Shown: piece by piece, positions 25,731 to 34,255 of the stretch | Numbering within the stretch: position 1 is the first letter of the stretch | Layout: every line of letters begins with the position of its first letter | Position numbers and translations under genes: made by a program | Source: an uncultured Blautia sp. | GTDB lineage: Bacteria > Bacillota > Clostridia > Lachnospirales > Lachnospiraceae | Length of the DNA: 49,513 nucleotides | Direction of reading: 5' to 3' | Assembly: GCA_937893675.1 (NCBI GenBank) | Contig: CALBGI010000029.1 | Span: forward strand, 1-49,513 | Notes under the pieces: model-generated | The model's input: the letters and a program-made list of their open reading frames with translations, nothing else | What the model was told of the DNA's origin: nothing | The model's database searches: none

Positions 25731-26474
25731 ATGTTATACGTCAAAAATTTAAAGAAATCCTACACCGTAGGAAAAAACATTTATCCGGTTCTAAAGGGCA
25801 TATCCTTTTCTGTCGCTCAGGGAGAATTCGTGGCTGTCATGGGGCCGTCCGGCTCCGGCAAGACCACGCTTCTCAACTGTATTTCCTGCTATATTCCTTT
25901 TGATGAAGGCAAGATCACCCTGGGCGGTCAGGAGCTGAAAGGCATGGACGCACGCCAGCTTGCCGCCGTGAGAAACGAGAAGCTTGGATTTGTGTTCCAG
26001 GATTTTATGCTTCTGGACGGACTGACCATCCGGGAAAATATTCTGGTGCCGCGCATCATCCGCGGAGAAGTGGACAGAGACGGTGAACGCCTCTGCGACA
26101 AGCTCATAGATCTGTTCGGCATCAGCTACATCAAAAACAAATATCCCGCAGAGGTTTCCGGCGGCGAACGCCAGAGAACAGCCGTAGCGCGCAGCCTCAT
26201 CAACCAGCCACTGATAATCCTGGCCGATGAGCCTACCGGCAATCTGGACAGCAAATCCAGCCGCACGGTCATTGAAGCCTTTGAAAACGCCAGAACGCGC
26301 ATGGAGGCTACCATTTTTATGGTCACCCACGACAGCTTTTCCGCCTCCTTCTGCGACCGCGTGATCCTCCTGAAGGATGGGTGCGTTTACAAGTCACTGG
26401 AAAAAAACGGCACGCAGAAGGAGTTTCATAATCTTCTTCTGGATTCTTTAAAAGAAATGAGTGGTGATATATGA
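25731..26474 (+). CDS. ABC transporter ATP-binding protein (BceA/MacB-like)
   Basis: 247 residues. Walker A is MGPSGSGKTTLL, the Q-loop is VFQDFMLL, the signature is VSGGERQRTAVAR, and Walker B is LIILADEPTGNLD, with the switch His in FMVTHDSF. This is the class that pairs with FtsX-type permeases in antimicrobial peptide detoxification, sensing or export. AAGGAGGT precedes the ATG. It overlaps the permease start by four bases (ATGA). It is divergent from gnpA and the LytTR system. Confidence 0.94.
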   Translation: MLYVKNLKKSYTVGKNIYPVLKGISFSVAQGEFVAVMGPSGSGKTTLLNCISCYIPFDEGKITLGGQELKGMDARQLAAVRNEKLGFVFQDFMLLDGLTIRENILVPRIIRGEVDRDGERLCDKLIDLFGISYIKNKYPAEVSGGERQRTAVARSLINQPLIILADEPTGNLDSKSSRTVIEAFENARTRMEATIFMVTHDSFSASFCDRVILLKDGCVYKSLEKNGTQKEFHNLLLDSLKEMSGDI

Positions 26475-28591
26475 TGAAAAACCTGAAAAATCTGGAACAA
26501 AAGCTGCAGCGGGCAGACCGGAAGCAGGCTGCGCTCTATCTTTTCTGCAATTTTATTTCCCTCATGCTCATAACCGCTTATTCGGGCATGATGTTTTCCC
26601 CCACCGTGCAGACCATCCTGCCGGACGGCGGCGACAGCCGTAAACAGATGTACGCTATTTTTGTGCTGGCGCTCTTTGGCTGCGTAGTGTTCACCGTGTA
26701 CGCAGCAAGCCTTTTTTTCCGCAAAAAATCCAGACAGCTTGGTATCCTTATGGCGCTTGGCGCTTCGCGGAGCCACCTCGCTCCGGGGCTGTTCCGGGAG
26801 GTTCTCCTGCTGAGCACTGTTTCCTCTCTTTTTGGAATTCTGGCGGGCTTTCCTTTTTTGCTGCTCCTGTGGAACGTTTTTCGCATTACCATGTTCGATA
26901 CTGCGGAAATGAAATTCCAGCTGGATTTTCGCTGTCTTTTTGTATCCGCGGCTTTTTTCCTCCTGGTAGTCGTCTGCGCCTGCACTCTTGCCTTTCTCTA
27001 CCTTCGGCGCACCAACATCATAGATGTGGTGCAGGAAGAGCACAAAAATGAGCCTGTGCACACTCCGAGGCGTTGGTGCGGTCCCGTTGGCATTGTGCTT
27101 CTGATTCTCGGCGGGGTTGCGGGCTACAGCTCTTCCGGAATTTATATGGATCTGTTCCAGAAATATCCTCCCGCCTGGCTGAACCTGACCTACGCCCCCG
27201 TGTTCATAGGACTTTATATGATCATGCTCCACACAGTCACCAACGGCTGGCTCAGCCACAAAAAACATCCCTACAAAAATCTCATCTCCCGAAGCATGAT
27301 GAAATTCCAGGGGCGTCAGACCGTAAACAATCTGCTGGTCAGCACCGTTCTCATCGCCGGCGGCTGCTTTGGTATTTTTTACGCTCCCATGATGCTGAGC
27401 GGCTTCCATGAAAATATCAGGGCCAGAGCTTTTGACTACGCGTTCCACTATCCCGTAGATCAAAAGGTTCCCGATGAAAAAGAAATCCTGGCTCTGGCAG
27501 AAGAGTATGGGCTTTCTGTAACAGATTTTTGCGAAGCCCCGCTCATCCATCTCGCCTTCGACGGTATGCAGTTTTTCGAGGATGAAGGAGATGCTTTTCA
27601 TTACGAATACCGGGAGCTTGTGGATGAAGCGCGCTTTCTCTCCGAAAGCAGTTACCGCCGCATGACCGGGCAGGATATCGAGGTAGCTCCCGGCACCTAC
27701 TGCGGTGTCACCACAAACGATGGCGTAAACACCTGGGAGCCAAGCAGCGGCTGTACCCTGTTCACCAACATGGTAACCAAAGACACCCTCTCCGTGAAAT
27801 TCGACAGGTATCTGAACTTCGAGCTCATGGCAGACCGCATGTCCTATATGGTTCTTGACGACGGAGATTACGAAAAAATAGCCGCCGGACTCACCGACGA
27901 CTGGAAAGAAAACCTGGTCTATTTTAATATTGACGGAAAAGACAGCTACGCCTTTGCCCGGGAGTTGTTCCATCAATTCGCAGCCTCCTTTGACAGCAAG
28001 TATGCCACCTCCACCTTTTATAGCGCTGTACAGACCATTTCCAGCGAGCTGGAGGGCGCCGTCTATTTCGAAGGTATGGAAGACGAGCTCTGGGTAGACC
28101 TCTCAAAACCGGATTCCAGTGAAGTACGCATGAACTGGACCTACATGCCGCTTTTCAGGGAGCTGGATGCCAATGACAACATACAGTCCTATGCGGTGTT
28201 CTTCATGGTATTTATCTTCGTTGCCATCATCTGTCTCACCGCGGCGCTGGTGATCGATTATACCCGCTGCCAGACCATTGCCCTCAATAACCGCTATCTT
28301 TTCGAGGATCTAAAACGCCTGGGTGCATCACCCACTTTTTTGTCCGAAGAGGTGCACCGGCAATGCAATTCTGTATTCAAGCTGCCTGCCATCATCGGCA
28401 TGGCCTCCATGCTCTTCTTCTACGGCATGATCCTCTACGCCAATGACGGTATTTTCTCGTCAGATGAGATCATCGGATTTGTGCTGAACCTGGGCGTGAT
28501 CGTCATTATCAGCGGAATCATCTACGGGGTGTATATCCACACGGTACATCACCTGTGCAGACAGCTGGATATTACTCGTGTATTTGCGTAA
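26471..28591 (+). CDS. FtsX-like ABC permease (BceB-like)
   Basis: 706 residues. About ten membrane segments are arranged as in BceB: segments up to residue ~330, a large extracellular domain (about residues 340-570) starting AFDYAFHYPVDQ, and the last segments from ~575 to 690. The FtsX motif LGILMALGASRSHL lies near residue 90 and a second copy, LFEDLKRLGASPTFL, near 615. With the ATPase it forms a peptide-sensing or detoxifying transporter, or an exporter of a signal. The substrate is unknown. It is followed by an inverted pair of hairpin repeats, the second of which can terminate the transcript. Confidence 0.9.
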   Translation: MMKNLKNLEQKLQRADRKQAALYLFCNFISLMLITAYSGMMFSPTVQTILPDGGDSRKQMYAIFVLALFGCVVFTVYAASLFFRKKSRQLGILMALGASRSHLAPGLFREVLLLSTVSSLFGILAGFPFLLLLWNVFRITMFDTAEMKFQLDFRCLFVSAAFFLLVVVCACTLAFLYLRRTNIIDVVQEEHKNEPVHTPRRWCGPVGIVLLILGGVAGYSSSGIYMDLFQKYPPAWLNLTYAPVFIGLYMIMLHTVTNGWLSHKKHPYKNLISRSMMKFQGRQTVNNLLVSTVLIAGGCFGIFYAPMMLSGFHENIRARAFDYAFHYPVDQKVPDEKEILALAEEYGLSVTDFCEAPLIHLAFDGMQFFEDEGDAFHYEYRELVDEARFLSESSYRRMTGQDIEVAPGTYCGVTTNDGVNTWEPSSGCTLFTNMVTKDTLSVKFDRYLNFELMADRMSYMVLDDGDYEKIAAGLTDDWKENLVYFNIDGKDSYAFARELFHQFAASFDSKYATSTFYSAVQTISSELEGAVYFEGMEDELWVDLSKPDSSEVRMNWTYMPLFRELDANDNIQSYAVFFMVFIFVAIICLTAALVIDYTRCQTIALNNRYLFEDLKRLGASPTFLSEEVHRQCNSVFKLPAIIGMASMLFFYGMILYANDGIFSSDEIIGFVLNLGVIVIISGIIYGVYIHTVHHLCRQLDITRVFA

Positions 28592-28613
28592 TAAAAATTA
28601 AAGAAAATTATTT

Positions 28614-28657
28614 GCGAGGGGAGAGCTCAAAGTTGCGAAGGCCGCACTCCCCTCGCG
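28614..28657 (-). repeat. Dispersed hairpin repeat, copy B (inverted)
   Basis: GCGAGGGGAG (28614-28623) pairs with CTCCCCTCGC (28647-28656). On the minus strand the loop reads CTTCGCAACTTTGAG, nearly the same as copy A (CTTCAAAACTTTGAG). It lies just after the ABC permease stop, in opposite orientation to copy C. Confidence 0.65.
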
Positions 28658-28710
28658 CTCCCCTGTTGGCCGCCGCTAAAACCCGGGAACTTTTTCTCCT
28701 GTTTTTAAGC

Positions 28711-28786
28711 GGTGCCCAAGAAGGGGGCGTGTGAGGGGGACCTTCGGGCTTCGCAACTCCGAGATGGTTCCCTTCACGTTTTTCTT
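28711..28786 (+). repeat. Dispersed hairpin repeat, copy C, also a terminator
   Basis: GTGAGGGGGACC (28731-28742) pairs with GGTTCCCTTCAC (28767-28778) with two wobble pairs. The loop contains CTTCGCAACTCCGAG and a TTTTTCTTT tract follows. The flank TGCCC-AAG-AAGGGGG also matches the flank of copy A. It is the likely transcription stop of the ABC transporter operon. Confidence 0.65.
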
Positions 28787-28803
28787 TGATTTTATTCTAA
28801 AAA

Positions 28804-28837
28804 CCGCCGGTACCTTCGCAGGCTGCGAATCCGGCGG
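28804..28837 (-). terminator. Nested hairpin terminator of the second Rpn gene
   Basis: CCGCCGG (28804-28810) pairs with CCGGCGG (28831-28837) around an inner TTCGCA-GGC-TGCGAA hairpin. On the minus strand TTTTT follows, and the structure lies 20 bases past the Rpn stop. The 16 bases CGGTACCTTCGCAGGC at its left half recur exactly at 30265-30280. Confidence 0.8.
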
Positions 28838-28857
28838 GATCATTTTCTCCGCAAATA

Positions 28858-29829
28858 CTATTCGATTCCCTCTAACATGTCTTTGACTTCTTCGACAGTT
28901 ACACTGCATTGTGCGGCAATCTCTTCATAGGTTTTTCCTGAGCGGCGTAAAAGTATTGCCTGCTTGAGCAGTTTACGGCCTTTAATCTCTCCGATTTCCT
29001 GACCCTCCGCAAGGCCGGCTTTGCGGCCCTCTTCAAGACCGGATTCACGACCAATTTTTTCGCCCTCAGCCAAGCCCGACTCATAGCCTTCCTCGTAGCC
29101 CTCTTCTTTCGTCTGACGCATATGCCGCTCTTCATCATATTCGTATATGCTCACCTTGATCGCCTCCGCACGATTTTTCTTCAAAAACTCCGCCAGCACA
29201 CCCCGGCTGATGCAGTCGTCCACCGCCTTCTCCACTGCCTCCGCAAGGGGCATGAGCTGTGCATATTCCCGCACCAGGGCAGTATATTCTGCATAGTCCT
29301 TAAGGGTCCTGCAGGCGTCCATGAGTTTCTTGTTGTGTCCTTTGTTGATGTTCAGCATAGTGGCCTTAAGCTCCAACTGTGGTTCCTCTTCCTTCACCTG
29401 AAAGGTATCGGACAGACGCAGCTCCCGTTTGTCCGGCTGTTCCTCCGTCCCATTGTAGAAGATAATGAAATGGGGTGTTGGAAGCTTTACCGCCTTCCTT
29501 CCATACAGATTCATTTCTTTTGTAAACTCTGAGTACACATCTGCCACATAAAATAAAAACCGCAGGGGCAGGTTGGGACTGTAGGTGGACTGGTGCTCAT
29601 AGAGGTTTAGCCTCTTGTCAATGAGGAAGGAAACGTCATTATGCATGGCCATGTAAATAGCATTCTCCAGCGTGTTCACTACCAGGTCATCCGGATTCGT
29701 ATAGTCCGTTCCGTTAATGGCATTATAAAGCTCCAGCAGCTTCTTTTTGTCACTGAAGATCATCTCGAATATCCGGGATTTATAGGTACGGTTTGGAACA
29801 GGGTCTGTGTATTGTGTCGTCTTTGCCAT
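28858..29829 (-). CDS. Rpn-family PD-(D/E)XK nuclease / transposase-related protein
   Basis: 323 residues. The opening is RTYKSRIFEMIFSDKKKLLELYNAINGTDY, typical of the Rpn group. The core has NDVSFLID (Asp) and YEHQSTYSPNLPLRFLFY (Glu-x-Gln). TPHFIIFYNG follows. The C-terminal region has Gly-Glu repeats of the type EEGYEEGYESGLAEG at about residues 243-290, then a small helical end SVTVEEVKDMLEG. The Rpn family is linked to RecA-independent recombination or anti-phage nuclease activity. It stands alone between two related hairpin repeats, with AGGAGGTG upstream of the ATG. Confidence 0.85.
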   Translation of the reverse strand: MAKTTQYTDPVPNRTYKSRIFEMIFSDKKKLLELYNAINGTDYTNPDDLVVNTLENAIYMAMHNDVSFLIDKRLNLYEHQSTYSPNLPLRFLFYVADVYSEFTKEMNLYGRKAVKLPTPHFIIFYNGTEEQPDKRELRLSDTFQVKEEEPQLELKATMLNINKGHNKKLMDACRTLKDYAEYTALVREYAQLMPLAEAVEKAVDDCISRGVLAEFLKKNRAEAIKVSIYEYDEERHMRQTKEEGYEEGYESGLAEGEKIGRESGLEEGRKAGLAEGQEIGEIKGRKLLKQAILLRRSGKTYEEIAAQCSVTVEEVKDMLEGIE

Positions 29830-30396
29830 AAGACACCTCCTAACTGGAAATGGCAGGAGGCCTCAAATATAAGCCCGGTATCGTTTAACCGTACTCTTTG
29901 TGAAACCCCGCTGCTTTTTTGAATTGTAGAAAAAGCATGAGATTTCTTCGGTTTGCCGGAAGGCAGAAATGATGTTCAGAAACGGTCGTGCCGCTCAGAA
30001 AAAAGAAATGAAATGCTTTGATTTATCGTAGCACAGATTGGGCAGGAATACCAGTGTTTTTTCTGCATTTCTAAGGAAAATCGTTTTACAAAATCCGACA
30101 ACCACAAATACCCTAACCGCATATCGGCCAGCGCTGGAAATATCGTCTCTCCTTTTGTTCCTGGTGTACTTTTGTACTTATTATCTCCGGATTTTGACAA
30201 TATAAAAAAGAAAAGCCAATCCATCATATGATATGCCTTTTCCTGAAAGTATTTTATACACTGTCGGTACCTTCGCAGGCGTTTCCCGCAGGAAGCCGTG
30301 CTTCGCACAAAGCTTCTCTGCTGGGAAAGCATGATGCAAATCCGCCGGAGCTGAACACATCAGCCCCCGAACATTTTAGTCTGCGTAATTTATCTC
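29830..30396. other. Intergenic region between the Rpn gene and nanA
   Basis: About 570 bases. I see no credible gene: the longest open frames lack a ribosome binding site and any family resemblance. The right part (30265-30348) holds the large hairpin repeat described separately, and a small GTAC-TTTT-GTAC palindrome lies near 30168-30180. The rest presumably holds the Rpn promoter and old degraded sequence. Confidence 0.55.
30265..30348. repeat. Large hairpin repeat related to the Rpn terminator
   Basis: It begins with CGGTACCTTCGCAGGC, identical to 28808-28823, and ends TGCAAATCCGCCGG, resembling TGCGAATCCGGCGG at the other copy. Between them is a long imperfect hairpin. TTTCCC-GCAG-GAAGC (30282-30296) pairs with GCTTC-T-CTGC-T-GGGAAA (30312-30328), and GTGC-TTC-GCAC forms the tip. 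It lies downstream of nanA on the minus strand and may end that transcript. Confidence 0.6.
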
Positions 30397-31308
30397 TTAC
30401 AGCGCCGCGATGGCCTCTTCGATCATCTTCCGGCACTCTTCGATCTTCGGCATATCCTCATCAATGATCGATGCCAGCGGTTTTCTTACGCCGCCGATGT
30501 CAAGACCGTTTTTCCGGAGGATTTCCTTCATGACCGCATAGAGATTGCCATGGCAGGCGCACATCGCGTAGATGATCCGGTCAATCTTATACTGGATCTC
30601 TTTTGCCCGCGCAAAGTTTCCGCCCTTGAACGCTTCGTCCGCTGCCAGGAAAAGCTCCGGCATTACCGCATAGGTTCCGCCGATTCCGCCGTCTGCGCCG
30701 ATCATACGTCCGGAAATGAACTGCTCGTCCGGGCCGTTGAACACAACGCTGTCATCTCCCTTGATATCCTTGAACATCTGGATATCCTGCACCGGCATGG
30801 AGGAATTTTTCACACCAATGACTCTGGGATTTTTGAGCATTTCTTTGTAAAGAGGAATGCTCAAGGCAACGCCGGCCAGCTGCGGAATGTTGTAGATCAC
30901 AAAATCCGTGTTCGGCGCAGCTGCACTGATATCATTCCAGTACTGCGCAATGGCATGGTCGGGAAGGTGAAAGTAAATCGGCGGGATTGCTGCGATAGCA
31001 TCCACCCCAAGGCTCTCCGCATGAGCGGCCAGCTCCTGGCTGTCTGCGGTATTGTTGCAGGCCACATGGGCAATGACCGTAAGCTTGCCCTTTGCCACCT
31101 TCATTACATTTTCCAAGATCACCTTGCGCTCTTCCTTGCTCTGATAAATACACTCGCCGGAGGAGCCGCACACATAGAGACCCTTTACACCCTTGTCCAG
31201 AAGATACCGGGCAAGCTTCTGTGTTCTTTCGGGGCTTACGCTTCCGTCGTCCTCATAGCAGGCATAAAATGCCGGAATCACGCCTTTATATTTTTCCAAA
31301 TCTCTCAT
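30397..31308 (-). CDS. nanA: N-acetylneuraminate lyase (DapA/NanA family)
   Basis: 303 residues of the DHDPS/NAL TIM-barrel family. The carboxylate-binding GSSGE is at residues 48-52, the catalytic Tyr139 in FVIYNIPQLAGV, and the Schiff-base Lys167 in VIGVKNSSM. The context of nanE, nanK, an esterase and a sugar ABC importer points to sialic acid rather than lysine synthesis. It cleaves Neu5Ac to ManNAc and pyruvate in the cytoplasm. It is the last gene of the minus-strand nan unit, 23 bases after the permease stop. Confidence 0.9.
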   Translation of the reverse strand: MRDLEKYKGVIPAFYACYEDDGSVSPERTQKLARYLLDKGVKGLYVCGSSGECIYQSKEERKVILENVMKVAKGKLTVIAHVACNNTADSQELAAHAESLGVDAIAAIPPIYFHLPDHAIAQYWNDISAAAPNTDFVIYNIPQLAGVALSIPLYKEMLKNPRVIGVKNSSMPVQDIQMFKDIKGDDSVVFNGPDEQFISGRMIGADGGIGGTYAVMPELFLAADEAFKGGNFARAKEIQYKIDRIIYAMCACHGNLYAVMKEILRKNGLDIGGVRKPLASIIDEDMPKIEECRKMIEEAIAAL

Positions 31309-31331
31309 AATTTTTCTGCTCCTATTCTCTC

Positions 31332-32723
31332 TTAGCCCTTGACTGCGCCCATGGTAATTCCCTTTGTAAAGTATTTCTGGAACATCAGGAACACAATGAT
31401 AATGGGAACTGCCGCAAGTGCCGCGCCCGCCATGATCAGGCCGAAGTCCGTAGAGTTCTCTGCCTGCAGCTTGGCGATACCAAGGGAAATGGTAAGGTTA
31501 CTGGTACTGCTCAACATGATCAACTGCATGAAGTAGTCGTTCCAGGAATTGATAAAGGTAAAGATCGCCAGCGCGCCGATACCCGGCTTGATCATGGGAA
31601 GCGCCACATGGGCAAAGGTCTTCCACTCACTGGCGCCGTCGATCCTGGCCGCCTCCATCATTTCTCCGGGGATTCCCTCGGCAAATTGTTTGATCAGGAA
31701 TACGCCGAACGGCCAGCCCACAACGGGGAATATGGTCGCCCACAGCGTATTGTAAAGGTTCAAGGCTGACATCTCACGGATCAACGGAATCAGGATAACC
31801 TGTTTTGGCAGCGCCATCGCGCACACGATCAGGGAAAATACCAGCGTACGTCCGATGAAGCGCTTCTTTGCCAGGGCATATCCTGCCATAGCTGCGGTTG
31901 CACAGGTAAGGATCATGGCTACCACTGCCATGAAAATCGTGTTGCCCATCCAACGGAGCGCTGCCGGAACCTCCGATCCCGCAAAAACGATTTCCGTGAA
32001 AGGAACATGGATTTCCCACAGAGGCGCAACCTGTCTGCTGAACAGCTTGTCATAGTTGCCCATGATCCACTCCTGCGGAAACCACTGCGGCGTTGTCGCG
32101 CCGTCCACCTGGGCCGCCTCTACCAGAGACTGATCCACGTTGTTGAGCGCAGATACATAAAGCACAATGGGCTGCCCCACTGAGGTTGTGATCAGGATCA
32201 GGATAATACAGCCGAGGGCATATTTTTCATCGCCCAGCCAGTTGATATTCTTGTCGATCACTCCCGTGGCTTTTCCCACATAGTTGAAAATGCCATAGTA
32301 GTTGTTGAACATCCACTTCCATACCACTGTGACCGCTACAGAACCGGTGACAACCGGAAGATAAAATACGCAGCGGAACAAAGAACAGAGCGGACCGGAC
32401 ATATTGTTCAGTACAGAACCAACCCACAGGGAAAAGATGCAGGTCACCGGCACCGATACAATAACAATGACAAAGGTGTTCTTCAGCGCCCCCAAAAATA
32501 CCGGGTCTGTAAACAGCTCTTTATAGTTCGCAAGTCCCACAAAGATGTCCGCCCGGTTCATGGTAGAATCAAAGAAGCTGGTGATGATACACTGTACCAT
32601 CGGATAAATAACAAATCCAATAAAGAAAACCAGGCTGGGAAGCATAAACGCATATCCCGCAATGGTCTCCCTCCGGGTCAGAACTTTTTTGCTGGTCCCG
32701 GAAACCGTCTTACTTGCTGCCAA
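31332..32723 (-). CDS. ABC sugar permease, apparent fusion of two MalF/MalG-type permeases with a deletion at the junction
   Basis: 463 residues. Residues ~1-209 are a UgpA/MalF-type permease from its N-terminus to the start of its EAA loop (SLVEAAQVDGA). Residues ~212-463 are a UgpE/MalG-type permease lacking its first membrane helix, starting at PQWFPQEWIMGNYDKLF and keeping its own full EAA loop (EAARIDGASEWKTFAHVALP). Separate permeases of this class run about 280-300 residues each, so roughly the last 75-85 residues of the first and first 45-60 of the second are missing. The junction is near 32085-32105. Such importers for sialic acid need two whole permeases, so function is doubtful unless this is an assembly error. 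No ATPase is encoded here; CUT1 importers often share one. Confidence 0.85.
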   Translation of the reverse strand: MAASKTVSGTSKKVLTRRETIAGYAFMLPSLVFFIGFVIYPMVQCIITSFFDSTMNRADIFVGLANYKELFTDPVFLGALKNTFVIVIVSVPVTCIFSLWVGSVLNNMSGPLCSLFRCVFYLPVVTGSVAVTVVWKWMFNNYYGIFNYVGKATGVIDKNINWLGDEKYALGCIILILITTSVGQPIVLYVSALNNVDQSLVEAAQVDGATTPQWFPQEWIMGNYDKLFSRQVAPLWEIHVPFTEIVFAGSEVPAALRWMGNTIFMAVVAMILTCATAAMAGYALAKKRFIGRTLVFSLIVCAMALPKQVILIPLIREMSALNLYNTLWATIFPVVGWPFGVFLIKQFAEGIPGEMMEAARIDGASEWKTFAHVALPMIKPGIGALAIFTFINSWNDYFMQLIMLSSTSNLTISLGIAKLQAENSTDFGLIMAGAALAAVPIIIVFLMFQKYFTKGITMGAVKG

Positions 32724-32783
32724 GGAAAATCCTCCTCTCCCATTATCGCATGTTTCCCTCGCATCTCAAAATCCCTGCGGGAA

Positions 32784-32824
32784 AACAAAGCACCCCTCCC
32801 GCACATAAAAAGCAGGAAGGGTGC
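32784..32824 (-). terminator. Intra-operon hairpin after the binding-protein gene
   Basis: GCACCCCTCCCGC (32790-32802) pairs imperfectly with GCAGGAAGGGTGC (32812-32824). On the minus strand TTTGTTTT follows. It lies between the binding-protein and permease genes, and partial termination would give more binding protein than permease, a common arrangement. Confidence 0.7.
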
Positions 32825-32870
32825 ACGAGTTCCATATTTCAATATGCAGTTACCGAAAAATCGCCTCTGC

Positions 32871-34142
32871 TTATTCTGCGGTTGCTCCGGCTGCCGCATT
32901 GGCTGTGGTAACAAACTCTTCTACAGCGGTCTTAACGTCTGCGCCTGTACCAACCTGCTGAAGCATGTTCCACCATGCAGTACGAGCCTCTGCCCATCCG
33001 CCGACTACCTGGTAGTAATCGCCCATGTAGTCTACAAATGTTGCATATTCTGTCATCAGCTCATCGCCTTCGTAGATATTGGTTCCAAGGTCTTTTACCG
33101 GCCAGTAGCTGGAAGCTTTTACACTCTCAGCAACCTGTGCTTCGTCGTTTGCCATGAAATCGATGAAGGTCTTGGATGCTTCGATCTTGGCTTCGTCGCC
33201 GTTGTCAAAAATACCAAAGCCCCAGATACCGCCGCAGAGCTGCGGGTCTCCGCTCTCTGTCGGGAATGCCATGGGCAGAACGTCAAAGGCAATGTTCTCT
33301 TTGTTGTTGTTTTCCTGTGCTACGTTCCAGCAGAATGCCATTGCCAGAGTGCCGTTGCAGAACAGGTTGATCTCGTCTGCGCCCTGAAGGGATGCGTCAA
33401 AGTTGATTCCTTCCATGCCTGCAAGAAGCTCGATCGCCTTGATGTTCTCTTCGCTGTTTGCCGTGTACTCGGTATGCTCCGGATTCGTGAAGGTTCCGCC
33501 GTACAGGTTGTTGATCAGCGCGCGGGTACCCTGGTCTCCGCCCTGGCCGCCGCAGTATACTGCCGCTACATTCTCCTGTCCGGATGCGTAAACTGCCTCA
33601 ACTGCTTTGATAAAGTTCTCGGTTGTCCAGGTACGGGTCTCTTCGTCAATGTACTGCATTGCATCTGCAGCCTCGAAGATGTCCTTATTGATCGCCATGG
33701 TATGAGCAGTCATGCAAAGCGGATACTCATAGTAAACGCCTTCGTTGTTCTTGCACGCTGCCTCAACAGATGGATAAATCGCTTCTTTTGCTTCGTCTGT
33801 CCAGAGGTCAGCCAGGTCAACCATAAGACCCTTCGCGCCCCAGTTTGCAACCAGACGCTCCGGTTCTTCCAGAACGATGTCCGGCGCCTGTCCACCCTCG
33901 ATTGCAGTGTTGATCTGATCGTCACCGTTTGTGTAGTCCAGATATTCTACCGTCACGTTGATCTCCGGATGTACTTCGTTGAAGTTCGCGATCAGCCCGT
34001 CAACCGTTGCTGCATCTCCCCAGCTTCCGATCGGGTAAGTCCACAGGGTAATGTCAGTTGTCTCTGCGCCTTCCGCGAATGCGGTTACCGGGAAAGCGAG
34101 TGTGCACGCCAGTGCAAGTGCAAGGATTTTACGGTATTTCAT
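32871..34142 (-). CDS. Extracellular sugar-binding protein of the nan ABC importer (SBP family 1)
   Basis: 423 residues. A signal peptide (residues 1-23, ending AFA) is followed by a family 1 binding-protein fold: TDITLWTYP, AIEGGQAPDIVLEEPERL, then GGIWGFGIFD and the C-terminal FMANDEAQ. No lipobox Cys is visible (cleavage after Ala looks like signal peptidase I), which is unusual for a Gram-positive binding protein. The context suggests sialic acid or 2,7-anhydro-sialic acid as ligand. AAGGAGGG precedes the ATG. Its partner permease appears fused and truncated. Confidence 0.88.
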   Translation of the reverse strand: MKYRKILALALACTLAFPVTAFAEGAETTDITLWTYPIGSWGDAATVDGLIANFNEVHPEINVTVEYLDYTNGDDQINTAIEGGQAPDIVLEEPERLVANWGAKGLMVDLADLWTDEAKEAIYPSVEAACKNNEGVYYEYPLCMTAHTMAINKDIFEAADAMQYIDEETRTWTTENFIKAVEAVYASGQENVAAVYCGGQGGDQGTRALINNLYGGTFTNPEHTEYTANSEENIKAIELLAGMEGINFDASLQGADEINLFCNGTLAMAFCWNVAQENNNKENIAFDVLPMAFPTESGDPQLCGGIWGFGIFDNGDEAKIEASKTFIDFMANDEAQVAESVKASSYWPVKDLGTNIYEGDELMTEYATFVDYMGDYYQVVGGWAEARTAWWNMLQQVGTGADVKTAVEEFVTTANAAAGATAE

Positions 34143-34255
34143 AAATTTGCCCTCCTTCTTTGAATGCGATTACTCTTTGGTAATCTTATCTAATCTGATA
34201 ATGTCACCGTATACTATTTCCGTCATTCTGTTAATAGAATCGGGCAATTTTTTTA

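Noticed and set aside
26426..27976. 516-residue open frame opposite the ABC permease
   Set aside because: Antisense shadow. The plus-strand permease has membrane helices, FtsX motifs and start-stop overlap with the ATPase.
29976..30332. 118-residue open frame on the minus strand between nanA and the Rpn gene
   Set aside because: No ribosome binding site, no family resemblance, and it runs through the large hairpin repeat. Treated as non-coding.
30397..31308. Dihydrodipicolinate synthase (dapA) for lysine synthesis
   Set aside because: Neighbours are nanE, nanK, an SGNH esterase and a sugar importer, so sialic acid aldolase is the better call.
32844..34163. 439-residue open frame opposite the nan binding-protein gene
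   Set aside because: Antisense shadow rich in Cys and Val. The minus-strand gene has a signal peptide and family fold.
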